Assembly (NCBI GenBank): GCA_036389135.1
Contig: DASVQP010000019.1
Coordinates: 62,001-126,000 of the forward strand
Direction: 5' to 3'
DNA: 64,000 bases
From: Longimicrobium sp.
GTDB taxonomy: Bacteria; Gemmatimonadota; Gemmatimonadetes; Longimicrobiales; Longimicrobiaceae
Part shown: piece by piece, positions 41,801 to 48,881 of the stretch
Position numbering within the stretch: position 1 is the first letter of the stretch
Layout of the letters: each line of letters starts with the position of its first letter
Translations under genes and position numbers: made by a program
The notes under the pieces: generated by a model
What the model saw: only the letters and a program-made list of their open reading frames with translations
What the model was told of the DNA's origin: nothing
Databases searched by the model: none

Positions 41801-41982
41801 AGGTGGTGGCCCCCATCCGCGACCCGGCGCACCGCGCTCGGCTGGACGCCATCCTCGCCGCGCAGCTGGAGGATCCGTACGCCTGGGAGCTGGGGCCGGA
41901 CGGCACGTACTACCAGCGCCCCGACACCCCGCCTCGCGACGCGGCCCCCGCCGGCGCCCGCGTCCCCATCCTCACGGACTGA
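38815..41982 (+). CDS. ppk1: polyphosphate kinase 1 with N-terminal CYTH-like domain
   Basis: The 1055-residue protein joins three parts. Residues 1-210 look like a CYTH/triphosphate-tunnel domain (VEVHDAG; PWMEVETRRRIRRVR; AELAEVEIRVDRDAKGRKKLL). Residues about 215-375 are an unassigned linker domain. From 381 on is a full PPK1 (NMELSLLAFNRRVLALA; NMDEFFRVRVSG; catalytic H808 in LKVHAKVAL; second His H965 in YLEHARI). PPK1 makes polyphosphate from ATP. An attached CYTH domain could bind or hydrolyse triphosphate or polyphosphate ends. Usual PPK1 length is about 690-740, so the extension is about 330 residues. ATG at 38815 follows the repeat. Confidence 0.9.
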   Translation: MTAQPGVRFTARGRDVLDRIATETLPDGLRGGQAETCFFREVFFDTPEGDLERRGAWVRVRVEENGTQSLAVEVHDAGAEGVLPDAPLRRALEVGPDVEPRDLFAGDTEHGRLLRALVEPDRLVPWMEVETRRRIRRVRRDDQARAEVFCDDMTVREADLSAELAEVEIRVDRDAKGRKKLLRALELEYGLDPVTDPLPTRARRTLAEEEVDWLEEAVRASRRVAVVAFDEGRVALRNEGRLLRLPTGEGTGEETCRRVLRETFDHPAARVRLVGTAPGSVRRPATEVWLAEGLAGPLPALGTAVLHLPLGELLQMVGSPALRDDATLAALHVLARSELPLEAEIRRTEAAAPHILRSIPDVEMELETGDPAELPSGALLNMELSLLAFNRRVLALAMDERVPLMERVRFVSIFGANMDEFFRVRVSGFKRQVSEGSTKRTMDGVTPEQQLDAIGIRARRLAESSYRVLHTELLPALREHGVVIVEPDALTPEDDDFLRGYYEGSVHAVLTPLAAGPGHPFPHIRNLRPAVAAILREPMTGTERLGIVELPDGLPRFIPLPGDGRFLPLEALVRGALPRLYPGVEVEVASTFRVTRSAELNLHDRSAADLLNAVQEEVRQRRFRPVVRLEVETEMPPRMRDILLRELQYEVPERVSALGEGDLYSLPQPIDLRAVRELDVVDEPGLHYPPAPEHTAPITADRPIFDVLKEGEVLVSFPEDSFEATVERFVLEAAEDPDVLAIKLALYRTNRKSRLVEAMRKASARGKQVVALVELTARFDEESNIEWARHLRAHGIHVIYGIPGLKVHAKVALVVRRETAGVRRYAYVGTGNLNATTAAAYTDLGILSADLGLGEDVNELFNILSGAGGTPVFKHLLVAPYNMRRRFLEMIARESEHARAGRGGHIQAKFNGLADREMIAALYRASQAGVQVDLIVRSLCSLRPGVRGLSDNIRVLSILGRYLEHARIFRFANAGDPEYFIGSADWRTRNLSRRVEVVAPIRDPAHRARLDAILAAQLEDPYAWELGPDGTYYQRPDTPPRDAAPAGARVPILTD

Positions 41983-42887
41983 TGCCCATCCCGCGGCGGA
42001 TGCTCCCCCTTTTCGCCATCGTCGCCGCCTGCTCGGAGGGCGGCGGCGGCGGCGCGGAGGAGACGGCGGCCGAGGAGGGCTGCCGGATCGAGGCGCGCGA
42101 CCTCACCCTTCCGGAGGACGTAAAGGAGGCGAGCGGCGTCGCGTTCAGCCGCACCCTCCGCGGCGTGCTCTGGACGCACAACGACAGCGGCCACCAGCCC
42201 GAGCTGTTCGGCCTGGACGCCACGGGGCACGAGGTGGCCACCTTCCCGGTCGGCGTGGGCATGCGCGACTGGGAGGACATGGCGGTGGGCCCCTGCGCGG
42301 AGGGGAGCTGCGTCTACATGGCCGACATCGGCGACAACAGCCGCGGCAGCGAGCCTCTGGCGCTCCTCGTCGCCCCCGAGCCGAGCGCCGCCGGCGAGCG
42401 GGTCGGCCCGGTGCGTACTTACACCGCGCGCTTCCCCGACGGCCGCGGGCGCGACGCGGAGGCGATCTTCGTGCTCCCCGGCGGCGAGGTGTACCTGATC
42501 AGCAAGGGGACCCGCACCGCCGTGGACCTCTTCCGCTGGCCCACGCCGCTCCGCGAGGGCGTCCCCGCGACGCTGGTGCACGTCCGCCAGCTCGCCCCCA
42601 CCCCATCGCAGCCGGGCGACCGCGTGACCGGCGCCAGCGCGTCGCCGGACGGGCGCTTCGTGGCGGTGCGCACGTACAGCCTGGTGAACGTGTACCGCAC
42701 CGCAGACCTGGTGGGCAATTCGCCCGCCCCGCCCGCCCCCCTGCGCCGCACCGACCTCATCCCCCTCGGCGAGGCCCAGGGCGAAGGCGTCGCCCTCGCG
42801 GACGACGGCACCGTGGCGCTGGTGAGCGAGGGCCACGGCCGGCATGTGCCGGGGACGATGTCGGTGTTGAGGTGTCCGTTGAAATGA
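41982..42887 (+). CDS. lipoprotein, SdiA-regulated/beta-propeller-like
   Basis: The 301-residue product has a lipoprotein signal with lipobox AAC (Cys about 17), a Gly/Glu linker and a repeat-containing domain. That domain has EASGVAFSRTLRGVLWTHNDSGHQPELFGLDATGHEVATF, MRDWEDMAVGPC and YMADIGDNSRG, characteristic of exported beta-propeller-type proteins that sit near phosphatase or phytase genes. Function is unknown. The ATG at 41982 shares one base with the ppk1 stop (TGATG), so it is cotranscribed with it. Confidence 0.75.
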   Translation: MPIPRRMLPLFAIVAACSEGGGGGAEETAAEEGCRIEARDLTLPEDVKEASGVAFSRTLRGVLWTHNDSGHQPELFGLDATGHEVATFPVGVGMRDWEDMAVGPCAEGSCVYMADIGDNSRGSEPLALLVAPEPSAAGERVGPVRTYTARFPDGRGRDAEAIFVLPGGEVYLISKGTRTAVDLFRWPTPLREGVPATLVHVRQLAPTPSQPGDRVTGASASPDGRFVAVRTYSLVNVYRTADLVGNSPAPPAPLRRTDLIPLGEAQGEGVALADDGTVALVSEGHGRHVPGTMSVLRCPLK

Positions 42888-42899
42888 ACGGAAGTGCCA

Positions 42900-43004
42900 A
42901 GTGCTCAGTGCCAAGTGCCTGGTGGAACAGCGGTGCGTGAGTGCGTCAGTGCGTAAGTGCGCTGGTGATTGGCGGATACTAACGCACTGACGCACTCACG
43001 CACT
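42900..43004. repeat. GTGCGTGAGTGCG inverted repeat, family C copy 1
   Basis: A perfect 22-base inverted repeat (42933-42954 with 42982-43003) is built of GTGCGTGAGTGCG units. A run of AAGTGC/CAGTGC units (42892-42920) precedes it. A single-arm relative lies at 59358-59383. Confidence 0.8.
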
Positions 43005-43026
43005 TCTTCCTACGCGAGGGGGAGCG

Positions 43027-43248
43027 ATGAGCGATGAGAAGCTGGAAGGCAGTGTCCCGCTCACGGACGCCATCATCCAGGAGATCGTGGAGAAGGGGCT
43101 GGCGAAGCAGGAGGCGCTGGTCGAGGCCAAGGCGTTCGGTGCGCGATATCACCCCGTGCGCAACTCCCTGATTTTCCCCTTTGACCCGTCCGAAGGCGCG
43201 GATGACGAGGACGACGAGGTGGATGACGAGGACGTGGCGGAGGCATAA
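43027..43248 (+). CDS. small acidic hypothetical protein
   Basis: The 73-residue product reads MSDEKLEGSVPLTDAIIQEI then VEKGLAKQEALVEAKAFGARY, ending in an Asp/Glu-rich tail (EGADDEDDEVDDED). GGGGGAGCG precedes the ATG by a few bases. The predicted helix and acidic tail suggest a small cytosolic binding protein; no family or function is recognised. A strong hairpin lies 20 bases after its stop. Confidence 0.65.
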   Translation: MSDEKLEGSVPLTDAIIQEIVEKGLAKQEALVEAKAFGARYHPVRNSLIFPFDPSEGADDEDDEVDDEDVAEA

Positions 43249-43268
43249 CGCGCCACTATGAGACACGA

Positions 43269-43298
43269 GGCCCCTCCCGCGCCGACGCGGGAGGGGCC
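43269..43298 (+). terminator. GC-rich terminator hairpin
   Basis: A perfect 13-bp stem (43269-43281 with 43286-43298) with loop CCGA follows the small acidic gene. There is no T tract, so it may act as an RNA-end stabiliser or a weak terminator. Confidence 0.6.
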
Positions 43299-43327
43299 GC
43301 TGTCTGATGTCGACGCGCCGATCATCG

Positions 43328-43537
43328 GGAACGGGGCGAGCACGGGCAGCCACGCGGGGCTTCCCCTACGAGGTGGCGGTGCGAGAAAGCCGAATGTCGG
43401 CGCGGCATTGGGCACGGGCGCGATAAATCGCGCCCCTACGGATCTGCGCGTTTTGCTGCGCCGGCGCGGGCACCGGAAGGCCGCGATCTCCCCCCTCTCC
43501 CAGCAGTTTGGGAGAGGGGGGCCGGGGGGGTGAGGGG
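43328..43537. repeat. dispersed intergenic repeat, family A copy 2 (inverted)
   Basis: The reverse complement of this region matches the element at 7015-7215 block by block: the GGGAGAGG palindrome, the GCGCGATTTATCGCGCCC block and the GGGGAAGCCCCGCGTGGCTG-like block come in the same order. Spacer sequences differ. Confidence 0.8.
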
Positions 43538-43543
43538 TCTGCC

Positions 43544-43924
43544 CTACGGCTCCTCCTCCTCGTCCCACTCCACCGCCGCATCCAGGTCGTCGAACACGAA
43601 CGTCGTCTCGCCGCCGCGGGCGCGGGCGGCGGCGATCTCGAGCGTGTCCAGGAGCGCGTCCTGCGCGGGGGAGCGCTCCAGGCGGTACTCGCGCTTCTCG
43701 TACTCCCCGGCCAGGAAGCGGGCCATGAACTCGTACATCGCCAGCTGGTCCGTCTCAAAGACCCCCGGCGCGCCCTCCGTCTCGCTGGAGTCCAGGACGA
43801 AGTGGTGAAGCTCGCCCTCGCCATCCAGCGCGTCGCGGAACTCGAAGTGACCCAGCGCGAACAGGTGCCGCGTCCCCGCCTCGCACGCCCGCTCGTACTC
43901 TTCTTCGCTGCTCTGTCGGAACAT
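43544..43924 (-). CDS. acidic hypothetical protein
   Basis: The 126-residue product reads MFRQSSEEEYERACEAGTRHLFALGHFEFRDALDGEG, with FVLDSSETEGAPGVFETDQLAMYEFMARFLAGEYEK and a tail of acidic residues. It looks globular, alpha/beta and cytosolic. I recognise no family. It is the downstream neighbour of the GNAT/GST pair on the same strand, separated by 66 bases, so it could be cotranscribed. Confidence 0.65.
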   Translation of the reverse strand: MFRQSSEEEYERACEAGTRHLFALGHFEFRDALDGEGELHHFVLDSSETEGAPGVFETDQLAMYEFMARFLAGEYEKREYRLERSPAQDALLDTLEIAAARARGGETTFVFDDLDAAVEWDEEEEP

Positions 43925-43990
43925 GGCTGCCCCCCGTGTGGATGCGCGCTTTGCCGGATCGCCCCCGGCAGAAATCGCTCCGCGGCGGAG

Positions 43991-44509
43991 TTAGCGCCCG
44001 TCGAGCGGAAGCCGGTACGCCATCACCAGCTCGGCGCCGGGCGGGCGGAAGTCGTACTCGGGGGCGCGCTCGAAGCCCATCCGCTCGTACATGCGAACGG
44101 CGGCGCGGAGGCTCTCGGAGGTGTGGAGCCCCAGCTCGCGGGCGCCGGACTCGCGGGCGCGGCGCACGCACTCGTCCACCAGCGCCTGGCCCAAGCCGGC
44201 TCCGCGCGCCGTGGGCGCCACCGCCAGCAGCCGCAGCTCGGGCCAGCCCGCCCGCTTCACCAGCCCGCCGTACGCATCCGCGGAATGCGCGTACAGCATC
44301 ACGCTCCCCACGATCTCGCCACCCCGCTCCGCCACGATGCGCTCCACTCCCTCGCCTTCGACTTCGAGCGCGGCGCGGACGGCCCCGTCGAGCCCCGCCC
44401 ATGCGGCCGGCGCCATCACGCTGGCCAGCTCCGAGTACGCGGTCAGCGTCAGCGCGCGGATCGTCTCACGGTCGCCGGGGCGCGCGTCATGGACGGTCAC
44501 GCCGCTCAT
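43991..44509 (-). CDS. GNAT family N-acetyltransferase
   Basis: The 172-residue protein has the GNAT acetyl-CoA loop APTARGAGLGQALVDECVRRARE, preceded by the strand ELRLLAV and followed by LHTSESLRAAVRMYERMGFERAPEYDF. It acetylates an unknown small molecule or protein N-terminus. ATG at 44509 overlaps the stop of the glutathione transferase gene (ATGA), so the two are cotranslated. Confidence 0.9.
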   Translation of the reverse strand: MSGVTVHDARPGDRETIRALTLTAYSELASVMAPAAWAGLDGAVRAALEVEGEGVERIVAERGGEIVGSVMLYAHSADAYGGLVKRAGWPELRLLAVAPTARGAGLGQALVDECVRRARESGARELGLHTSESLRAAVRMYERMGFERAPEYDFRPPGAELVMAYRLPLDGR

Positions 44510-45456
44510 ACGCCGAGACCCTCGCGCCCGTGAGGCGCCATCCAGTCGTTCAGCGGGCCGGCCGGCACGATGCGCGACGGGTTGAGCTGCTCGTGCGTCA
44601 TGTAGTAGTGCCGCTTGATGTGGTCGAAGTTCACCGACTCGCCGAACTCGGGGCGCTGGTACAGGTCGCGGGCGTACCCCCACAGGTTGGGATAGTCCAC
44701 CAGGCGGCGCAGGTTGCACTTGAAGTGGCCCACGTAGACGGCGTCGAAGCGCGCCAGCGTCGTGAACAGCCGGACGTCCGCCTCGGTGAGCTGCCCGCCG
44801 ACCAGGTAGCGCTGCCCGGCCAGCCGCTCCTCCAGCCAGTCCAGCCGCGCAAAGAGCGTGTGCACGGCCGCGTCGTACGCCTCCTGCGACGCGGCGAACC
44901 CCGTGCGGTACACCCCGTTGTTCACGCCCTGGTACACCAGCTCATTCACCTCGTCGATCTCCTCGCGCAGCGCGACGGGATACAGGTCGGGCGCGTCCGG
45001 CTTCTGGAACGCGCCGAACTGCGTCTCGAAGTCGATGGTGATGTCCGGATAGTTGTTGGTGACGAGGCGCTTCGTCTCGCGGTCCCAGATGCAGGGCACG
45101 GTGTAGCGCCCGGTGTACTCCGGATCGGTCAGCAGGTAGGCCTCGGACAGGAACTGGAAGCCGCACACCCCGTCCACCGAATGGCCCGGCCCGTCGCGAA
45201 AGGCCCACCCCCGCTCGTCGCGCACCGGATCGACCACGGTCATGGAGATGACGTCCTCCAGCCCGAGCAGCCGGCGCACGATGATGGCCCTGTGCGCCCA
45301 CGGGCACGCCAGCGACACGTACAGGTGATACCGCCCCGCCTCCGCGGGAAAGCCGGACGATCCATCGGCCGTGATCCGATCGCGGATCGAGTACTTCTGC
45401 CGCACGAACTCGCCGGTCGCGCTCGTCTCGGCGGGGAACTGCCCGGTCCCGCTCAT
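44506..45456 (-). CDS. glutathionyl-hydroquinone reductase / GST xi-type
   Basis: The 316-residue protein carries the omega/xi-class active site YVSLACPWAHR (catalytic Cys about 51), TVPCIWDRETKRLVTNNYPDI, and the C-terminal helical domain with YLVGGQLTEADVRLFTTLARFD and CNLRRLVDYPNLW. Enzymes of this class reduce glutathionyl-hydroquinones or related conjugates using a Cys. Length is normal. It forms a two-gene unit with the acetyltransferase. Confidence 0.93.
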   Translation of the reverse strand: MSGTGQFPAETSATGEFVRQKYSIRDRITADGSSGFPAEAGRYHLYVSLACPWAHRAIIVRRLLGLEDVISMTVVDPVRDERGWAFRDGPGHSVDGVCGFQFLSEAYLLTDPEYTGRYTVPCIWDRETKRLVTNNYPDITIDFETQFGAFQKPDAPDLYPVALREEIDEVNELVYQGVNNGVYRTGFAASQEAYDAAVHTLFARLDWLEERLAGQRYLVGGQLTEADVRLFTTLARFDAVYVGHFKCNLRRLVDYPNLWGYARDLYQRPEFGESVNFDHIKRHYYMTHEQLNPSRIVPAGPLNDWMAPHGREGLGV

Positions 45457-45491
45457 CTCTGCATCCGTCTCGTCAGAAGTTCAGCCGCACC

Positions 45492-46313
45492 CTAGCTGCA
45501 GGGCAGCGACACCGCGGTATTCTCATACGGCTGAAAGGTTGAGGCTTCCAATGGCACGTAGAGCACATCGGGCCTTTTCGCCTTCCCCCGTTCGCTATAG
45601 ATCACCACCTGCCCCAGGAGACCGATCCGCGACAGCTCGGCCGGGTCGATCGGGCGTGGTCGGCCGTACTTGATGAAGCGGGTCCGTCCCAGCGTGATCG
45701 GCTGGTTGTTCCTGAACCACTCCGTTTCAGCGGCATACCGGGGCGGCGATGGAGTGACGACGAGATCCCGCACGATCATCCCACGAGGCTCTCCCAGCAT
45801 GCGGGGCTGGTAGATGTAGTGGCTCCGATCGCCGAACGCGGACACCACCCAGCGGCCGTCCTCCCGCCTCCATTCCACGAACGTCGGCGCGTCGTCCGGC
45901 CCCCCGTGCGGAACGAACCGGTTGCCGCGTACCCGGCGCCAGGGCTCGCGGTGCATCCGCACCTGCATCCCGAACACGGTCTCGACGGGTCCGTAGTGCC
46001 CGTACCTGCCGCCGAACGTACCGCACAGCGGTCCGCCCGCGCTCATGGCCGGGAGCGCTTCTTCCGCGCGAAACCGCCACACTCCAGCGCGCATGCTGCC
46101 GTCCGGTTGCGGCCTGCTGCTGACCCAGCTCCAGCCGCCGCGCCGCGGGAAGAACGCGGCCGTCCCTGGACGCGATTCCTCCCGAACCTGGTGGAAGAAG
46201 GCGCGCGCGCGGCCCTCCAGGCTAACGCTGTCCGCATTGACCTCCGCGGCCGGCCGGCTCTGCGCGGTCAGCGGCACGGCGCCAAGCGTGGCCAGCAGAA
46301 GCACCGCGCGCAT
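45492..46313 (-). CDS. exported hypothetical protein
   Basis: The 273-residue product begins with a signal peptide (LLLATLGAVPLTAQ) and then reads ARAFFHQVREESRPGTAAFFPRRGGWSWV. It contains two Cys, one in GPLCGTFGGRYGHYGPVETVFG and one near the C-terminus (SLPCS). No domain is recognised. It lies five bases downstream of another exported gene (46319-46849), and the two are likely one operon. ATG at 46313 is the start adjoining the signal peptide. Confidence 0.65.
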   Translation of the reverse strand: MRAVLLLATLGAVPLTAQSRPAAEVNADSVSLEGRARAFFHQVREESRPGTAAFFPRRGGWSWVSSRPQPDGSMRAGVWRFRAEEALPAMSAGGPLCGTFGGRYGHYGPVETVFGMQVRMHREPWRRVRGNRFVPHGGPDDAPTFVEWRREDGRWVVSAFGDRSHYIYQPRMLGEPRGMIVRDLVVTPSPPRYAAETEWFRNNQPITLGRTRFIKYGRPRPIDPAELSRIGLLGQVVIYSERGKAKRPDVLYVPLEASTFQPYENTAVSLPCS

Positions 46314-46318
46314 GAGCC

Positions 46319-46849
46319 TCACGGCCGGCGCGCCAGACACGGCCGCCCCGCTGACCGGTCCGCGGCGCGGCGGGCCAGCTCGTTGGCGTTGGCGCTGGGC
46401 CGGATGCGGTCCGTCACGCAGCTCCCCCGCACCGACACCCTGGCGACGGCCAGGTACGACGTGGTCCGCTCCGGATTGGAGGGGTCCTCGTTGGCGTTGA
46501 CCCGCACGATCAGCGCGATGGGCCGCTCGCCGCGCATCCGCCATTCCGCGCGCGGGCCCAGGGTGGAGAAGTTGCCGGTGATGACGCCCCAGTAATTCAG
46601 CTCCTGCACCCGCCCCGCCGGCGTGACGACGTTCAGGGACATGCGATTGTCGTCGTCCGCCACCTGGAGCGCGTACCCGGACACGCCGCGGCAGCGATGG
46701 ACGGTGCCCCCCGTCTCCTCGTGCCTGCTGAGGAGGCGGCAGCGCGAGGTGTCGAGCGAGGTGTACACGCTGCGGAGCGCCTGCCCCGAAGCCGCGAGGG
46801 GAAGCCCTACGAGCGCGGCGACGGCCGCGAGACGGAATGATGCGCGCAT
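46319..46849 (-). CDS. exported hypothetical protein
   Basis: The 176-residue product has a signal peptide (LAAVAALVGLPLAASGQA) and a mature part with LDTSRCRLLSRHEETGGTVHRCRG, VRVNANEDPSN and CVTDRIRPSANANELARRAAD. Four Cys suggest two disulfides in the periplasm. It is similar in style to a family of small exported proteins of unknown role. It is the first gene of the pair with 45492-46313. Confidence 0.65.
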   Translation of the reverse strand: MRASFRLAAVAALVGLPLAASGQALRSVYTSLDTSRCRLLSRHEETGGTVHRCRGVSGYALQVADDDNRMSLNVVTPAGRVQELNYWGVITGNFSTLGPRAEWRMRGERPIALIVRVNANEDPSNPERTTSYLAVARVSVRGSCVTDRIRPSANANELARRAADRSAGRPCLARRP

Positions 46850-46871
46850 GATGCCTACCCGGTGGAGGTGG

Positions 46872-47183
46872 TCAGGGCCCGCACTTGGTGCATCGGTCGA
46901 TCAGCCCCGCGTGCTCCGGCACCTCGCGCCCGTGCCAGCTGCGCAGCGCCGACTTGGTCTCCGCGCAGATCTGGCGGGCGCCCTTGGCCTTGAGCCGCTT
47001 CGGATGCCGGTCGCGGTCCACCTCGGAGCATCCGGCGCGATGGAGAATCGGCGCATGGCGGGCGCGCACGGCCAGCACGAAGCCATCCGGGTGCGTGTCA
47101 CGCCACCACGAGTAGGTGGCATCGTCCTCCGTCTCCAGCGTGTCCGCGAACGAGTTCGACGTTTCCATCGTGTGCATCGCCAC
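46872..47183 (-). CDS. hypothetical protein of the defence-like locus
   Basis: The 103-residue product contains TYSWWRDTHPDGFVLAVRARHAPILHRAGCSEVDRDRHPKRL and GARQICAETKSALRSW. The wording PDGFVLxxR...xLHRAxC resembles short conserved proteins I associate with restriction and mobile-element contexts, without known function. The two Cys near the end (CTKCGP) could bind zinc. It is divergent from the Fic gene at 47262 with an A+T-rich spacer. Confidence 0.6.
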   Translation of the reverse strand: MAMHTMETSNSFADTLETEDDATYSWWRDTHPDGFVLAVRARHAPILHRAGCSEVDRDRHPKRLKAKGARQICAETKSALRSWHGREVPEHAGLIDRCTKCGP

Positions 47184-47261
47184 TCTGTTATATTGTAAAA
47201 GATTGTACAGAAACGTAGCTTAGGTTGTAGATTATCCGCATTCAGCCCCGGCAGGTACACC
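47184..47261. promoter_or_regulatory. A+T-rich divergent promoter region
   Basis: The spacer between the small gene (-) and the Fic gene (+) contains TTATATTGTAAAAGATTGTAC and TAGATTAT motifs in a genome otherwise near 70 percent G+C. TTGTAC followed 17 bases later by TGTAGA could serve the Fic gene. Confidence 0.4.
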
Positions 47262-48761
47262 ATGGTGGCAAAAACTCCGCCTCGCGGTTTACCGGAAGTG
47301 CTGGTGAGCACGTCGGAAACGAGCGGTGCCGTCCGGCGGATGGTGAAGCGGGGCGAGCTTCGGAAGATCGGGCCGCGCCTGTACACGCCGAACCAGACCG
47401 ATGCGCCGGAGATCATCGTCGGCAGGAACCTGTGGCAGGTGATCGCCCTCCTATTCCCCGGCGCGGTCGTCTCCCATCGCACCGCGCTCACCCAGAAGCC
47501 GACGCCCGGGGGGACGGTATTCCTGACCGGCGCGTACGAGAGGATCGTGCGGCTTCCCGGCGCTACCGTCCGCATCCTCAAGGGTCCGGGACCGCTCGAG
47601 GGCGACAACGGCTATTTCGGGGCGCTGTACATGGCGTCTGAATCGCGTGCGCTCCTGGAGTGCCTCAGATTCTCGCGGGTGCGGAGCAGCGAAGCGTCCG
47701 TCGTTTCCACCACCGAGCTGGAGACGATCCTCGAGCGCAGGCTCTCCTTCAAGGGGGAGATCTGGATCAACAGCATACGCGACCGGGCACGGGCGATCGC
47801 ACCGGATCTCGGACTTCAGGAGGCATACGCGAAGCTCGATAGGATCGTTGGGGCGCTCCTCGGCACTCGCAAAGCCAGGATGCATGCTCCTACCGCGATC
47901 GCGCGCGCCGCGGGCGTGCCCTACGATGCCGTGCGCCTGGAGCGGTTCACGCGCCTCGCCGATGCGCTCCGGCTCTGGCCCTCGGTGGATCGCCCGGATC
48001 CGGTGATCCGTGGGCCCTCGTTCCAGAATCTAGCGTTCTTCGACGCCTACTTCTCCAACTTCATCGAGGGAACCGAATTCGAGATCGAAGAGGCCCTGGA
48101 GATCGTCTTCGAGAACCGCATTCCGGCCGCGCGTCCCGCTGACGCGCACGACGTCCTGGGGACGTTCCGCCTGGTGTCCAGCAGCCACGAGATGGGCCAG
48201 AGCGCCGCTGACCTGGCCCGCGACTTCCCCGCGTTCCGTGCGATGCTAGAATCCAGGCACGAGACGATCCTGCACGGCAGGCCAGAGACGCAGCCGGGCC
48301 GCTTCAAGGAGGTCGTCAATCGCGCCGGCGACACGGTCTTCGTGCATCCCGAGCTGCTGGTGGGCACGATGTCCAGGGGTCTGGAGATCATGCCGTCGCT
48401 CCCCGACCCGTTCCATCGTGCGGTCTACATGATGTTCCTGATATCGGAAACGCACCCGTTCAATGATGGAAACGGCCGCCTCGCGCGGGCGATGATGAAC
48501 GCGGAGCTGGTCTCCGGAGGGCAGCGGCGGCTCCTGATCCCCACGGCGTTCCGGGGAGACTACATCGCCGGCCTGCGCCGTCTTTCGAATCAGGACGATC
48601 CCAAAGCGTTGATCCAGGTGCTCGACTTCGCCCAGCGATTCACCGCCGCGGTGGACTTCGGCCATCTCGCCGCCGCGCAGCGGGTCCTCACGCAGTGCGG
48701 CGCCTTCCAGTCCGGCGATGAGGCGCGCCTCCGCATGCCGCGCCCCGCGGCCGGCCTGTAG
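47262..48761 (+). CDS. Fic protein with AbiEi-like N-terminal wHTH
   Basis: The 499-residue protein begins with a winged-helix-type segment (SETSGAVRRMVKRGELRKIGPRLYTPN) that matches the N-terminal pattern of AbiEi-like antitoxins. A Fic domain with intact HPFNDGNGRLAR (H398) follows. An inhibitory motif SNFIEG at 265-270 fits the (S/T)xxxE(G/N) autoinhibitory helix of class II Fic enzymes. Fic proteins transfer AMP or related groups to target proteins. A fusion of an AbiEi-type DNA-binding head to a self-inhibited Fic enzyme suggests a one-gene toxin-antitoxin-like switch. ATG at 47262 is used. Confidence 0.88.
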   Translation: MVAKTPPRGLPEVLVSTSETSGAVRRMVKRGELRKIGPRLYTPNQTDAPEIIVGRNLWQVIALLFPGAVVSHRTALTQKPTPGGTVFLTGAYERIVRLPGATVRILKGPGPLEGDNGYFGALYMASESRALLECLRFSRVRSSEASVVSTTELETILERRLSFKGEIWINSIRDRARAIAPDLGLQEAYAKLDRIVGALLGTRKARMHAPTAIARAAGVPYDAVRLERFTRLADALRLWPSVDRPDPVIRGPSFQNLAFFDAYFSNFIEGTEFEIEEALEIVFENRIPAARPADAHDVLGTFRLVSSSHEMGQSAADLARDFPAFRAMLESRHETILHGRPETQPGRFKEVVNRAGDTVFVHPELLVGTMSRGLEIMPSLPDPFHRAVYMMFLISETHPFNDGNGRLARAMMNAELVSGGQRRLLIPTAFRGDYIAGLRRLSNQDDPKALIQVLDFAQRFTAAVDFGHLAAAQRVLTQCGAFQSGDEARLRMPRPAAGL

Positions 48762-48766
48762 TCCCA

Positions 48767-48880
48767 AACAGCCTCACACAGAGACACAGAGGAAGACAAA
48801 AAGAGGAGGAGGGACTCACGGAGTCCTCTGTGCCCTCTCCTTTTCCTCTGCGTCTCTGTGTGAAACCGCTGTTCGCAGAG
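48767..48880. repeat. dispersed inverted repeat, family B copy 3
   Basis: CACACAGAGACACAGAGGAAG at the left and CCTCTGCGTCTCTGTGTGAAA at the right form an inverted repeat about 110 bases long, exactly between the convergent Fic and helicase genes. It is nearly identical in plan to the one at 62815-62920. Confidence 0.85.
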
Positions 48881-48881
48881 G

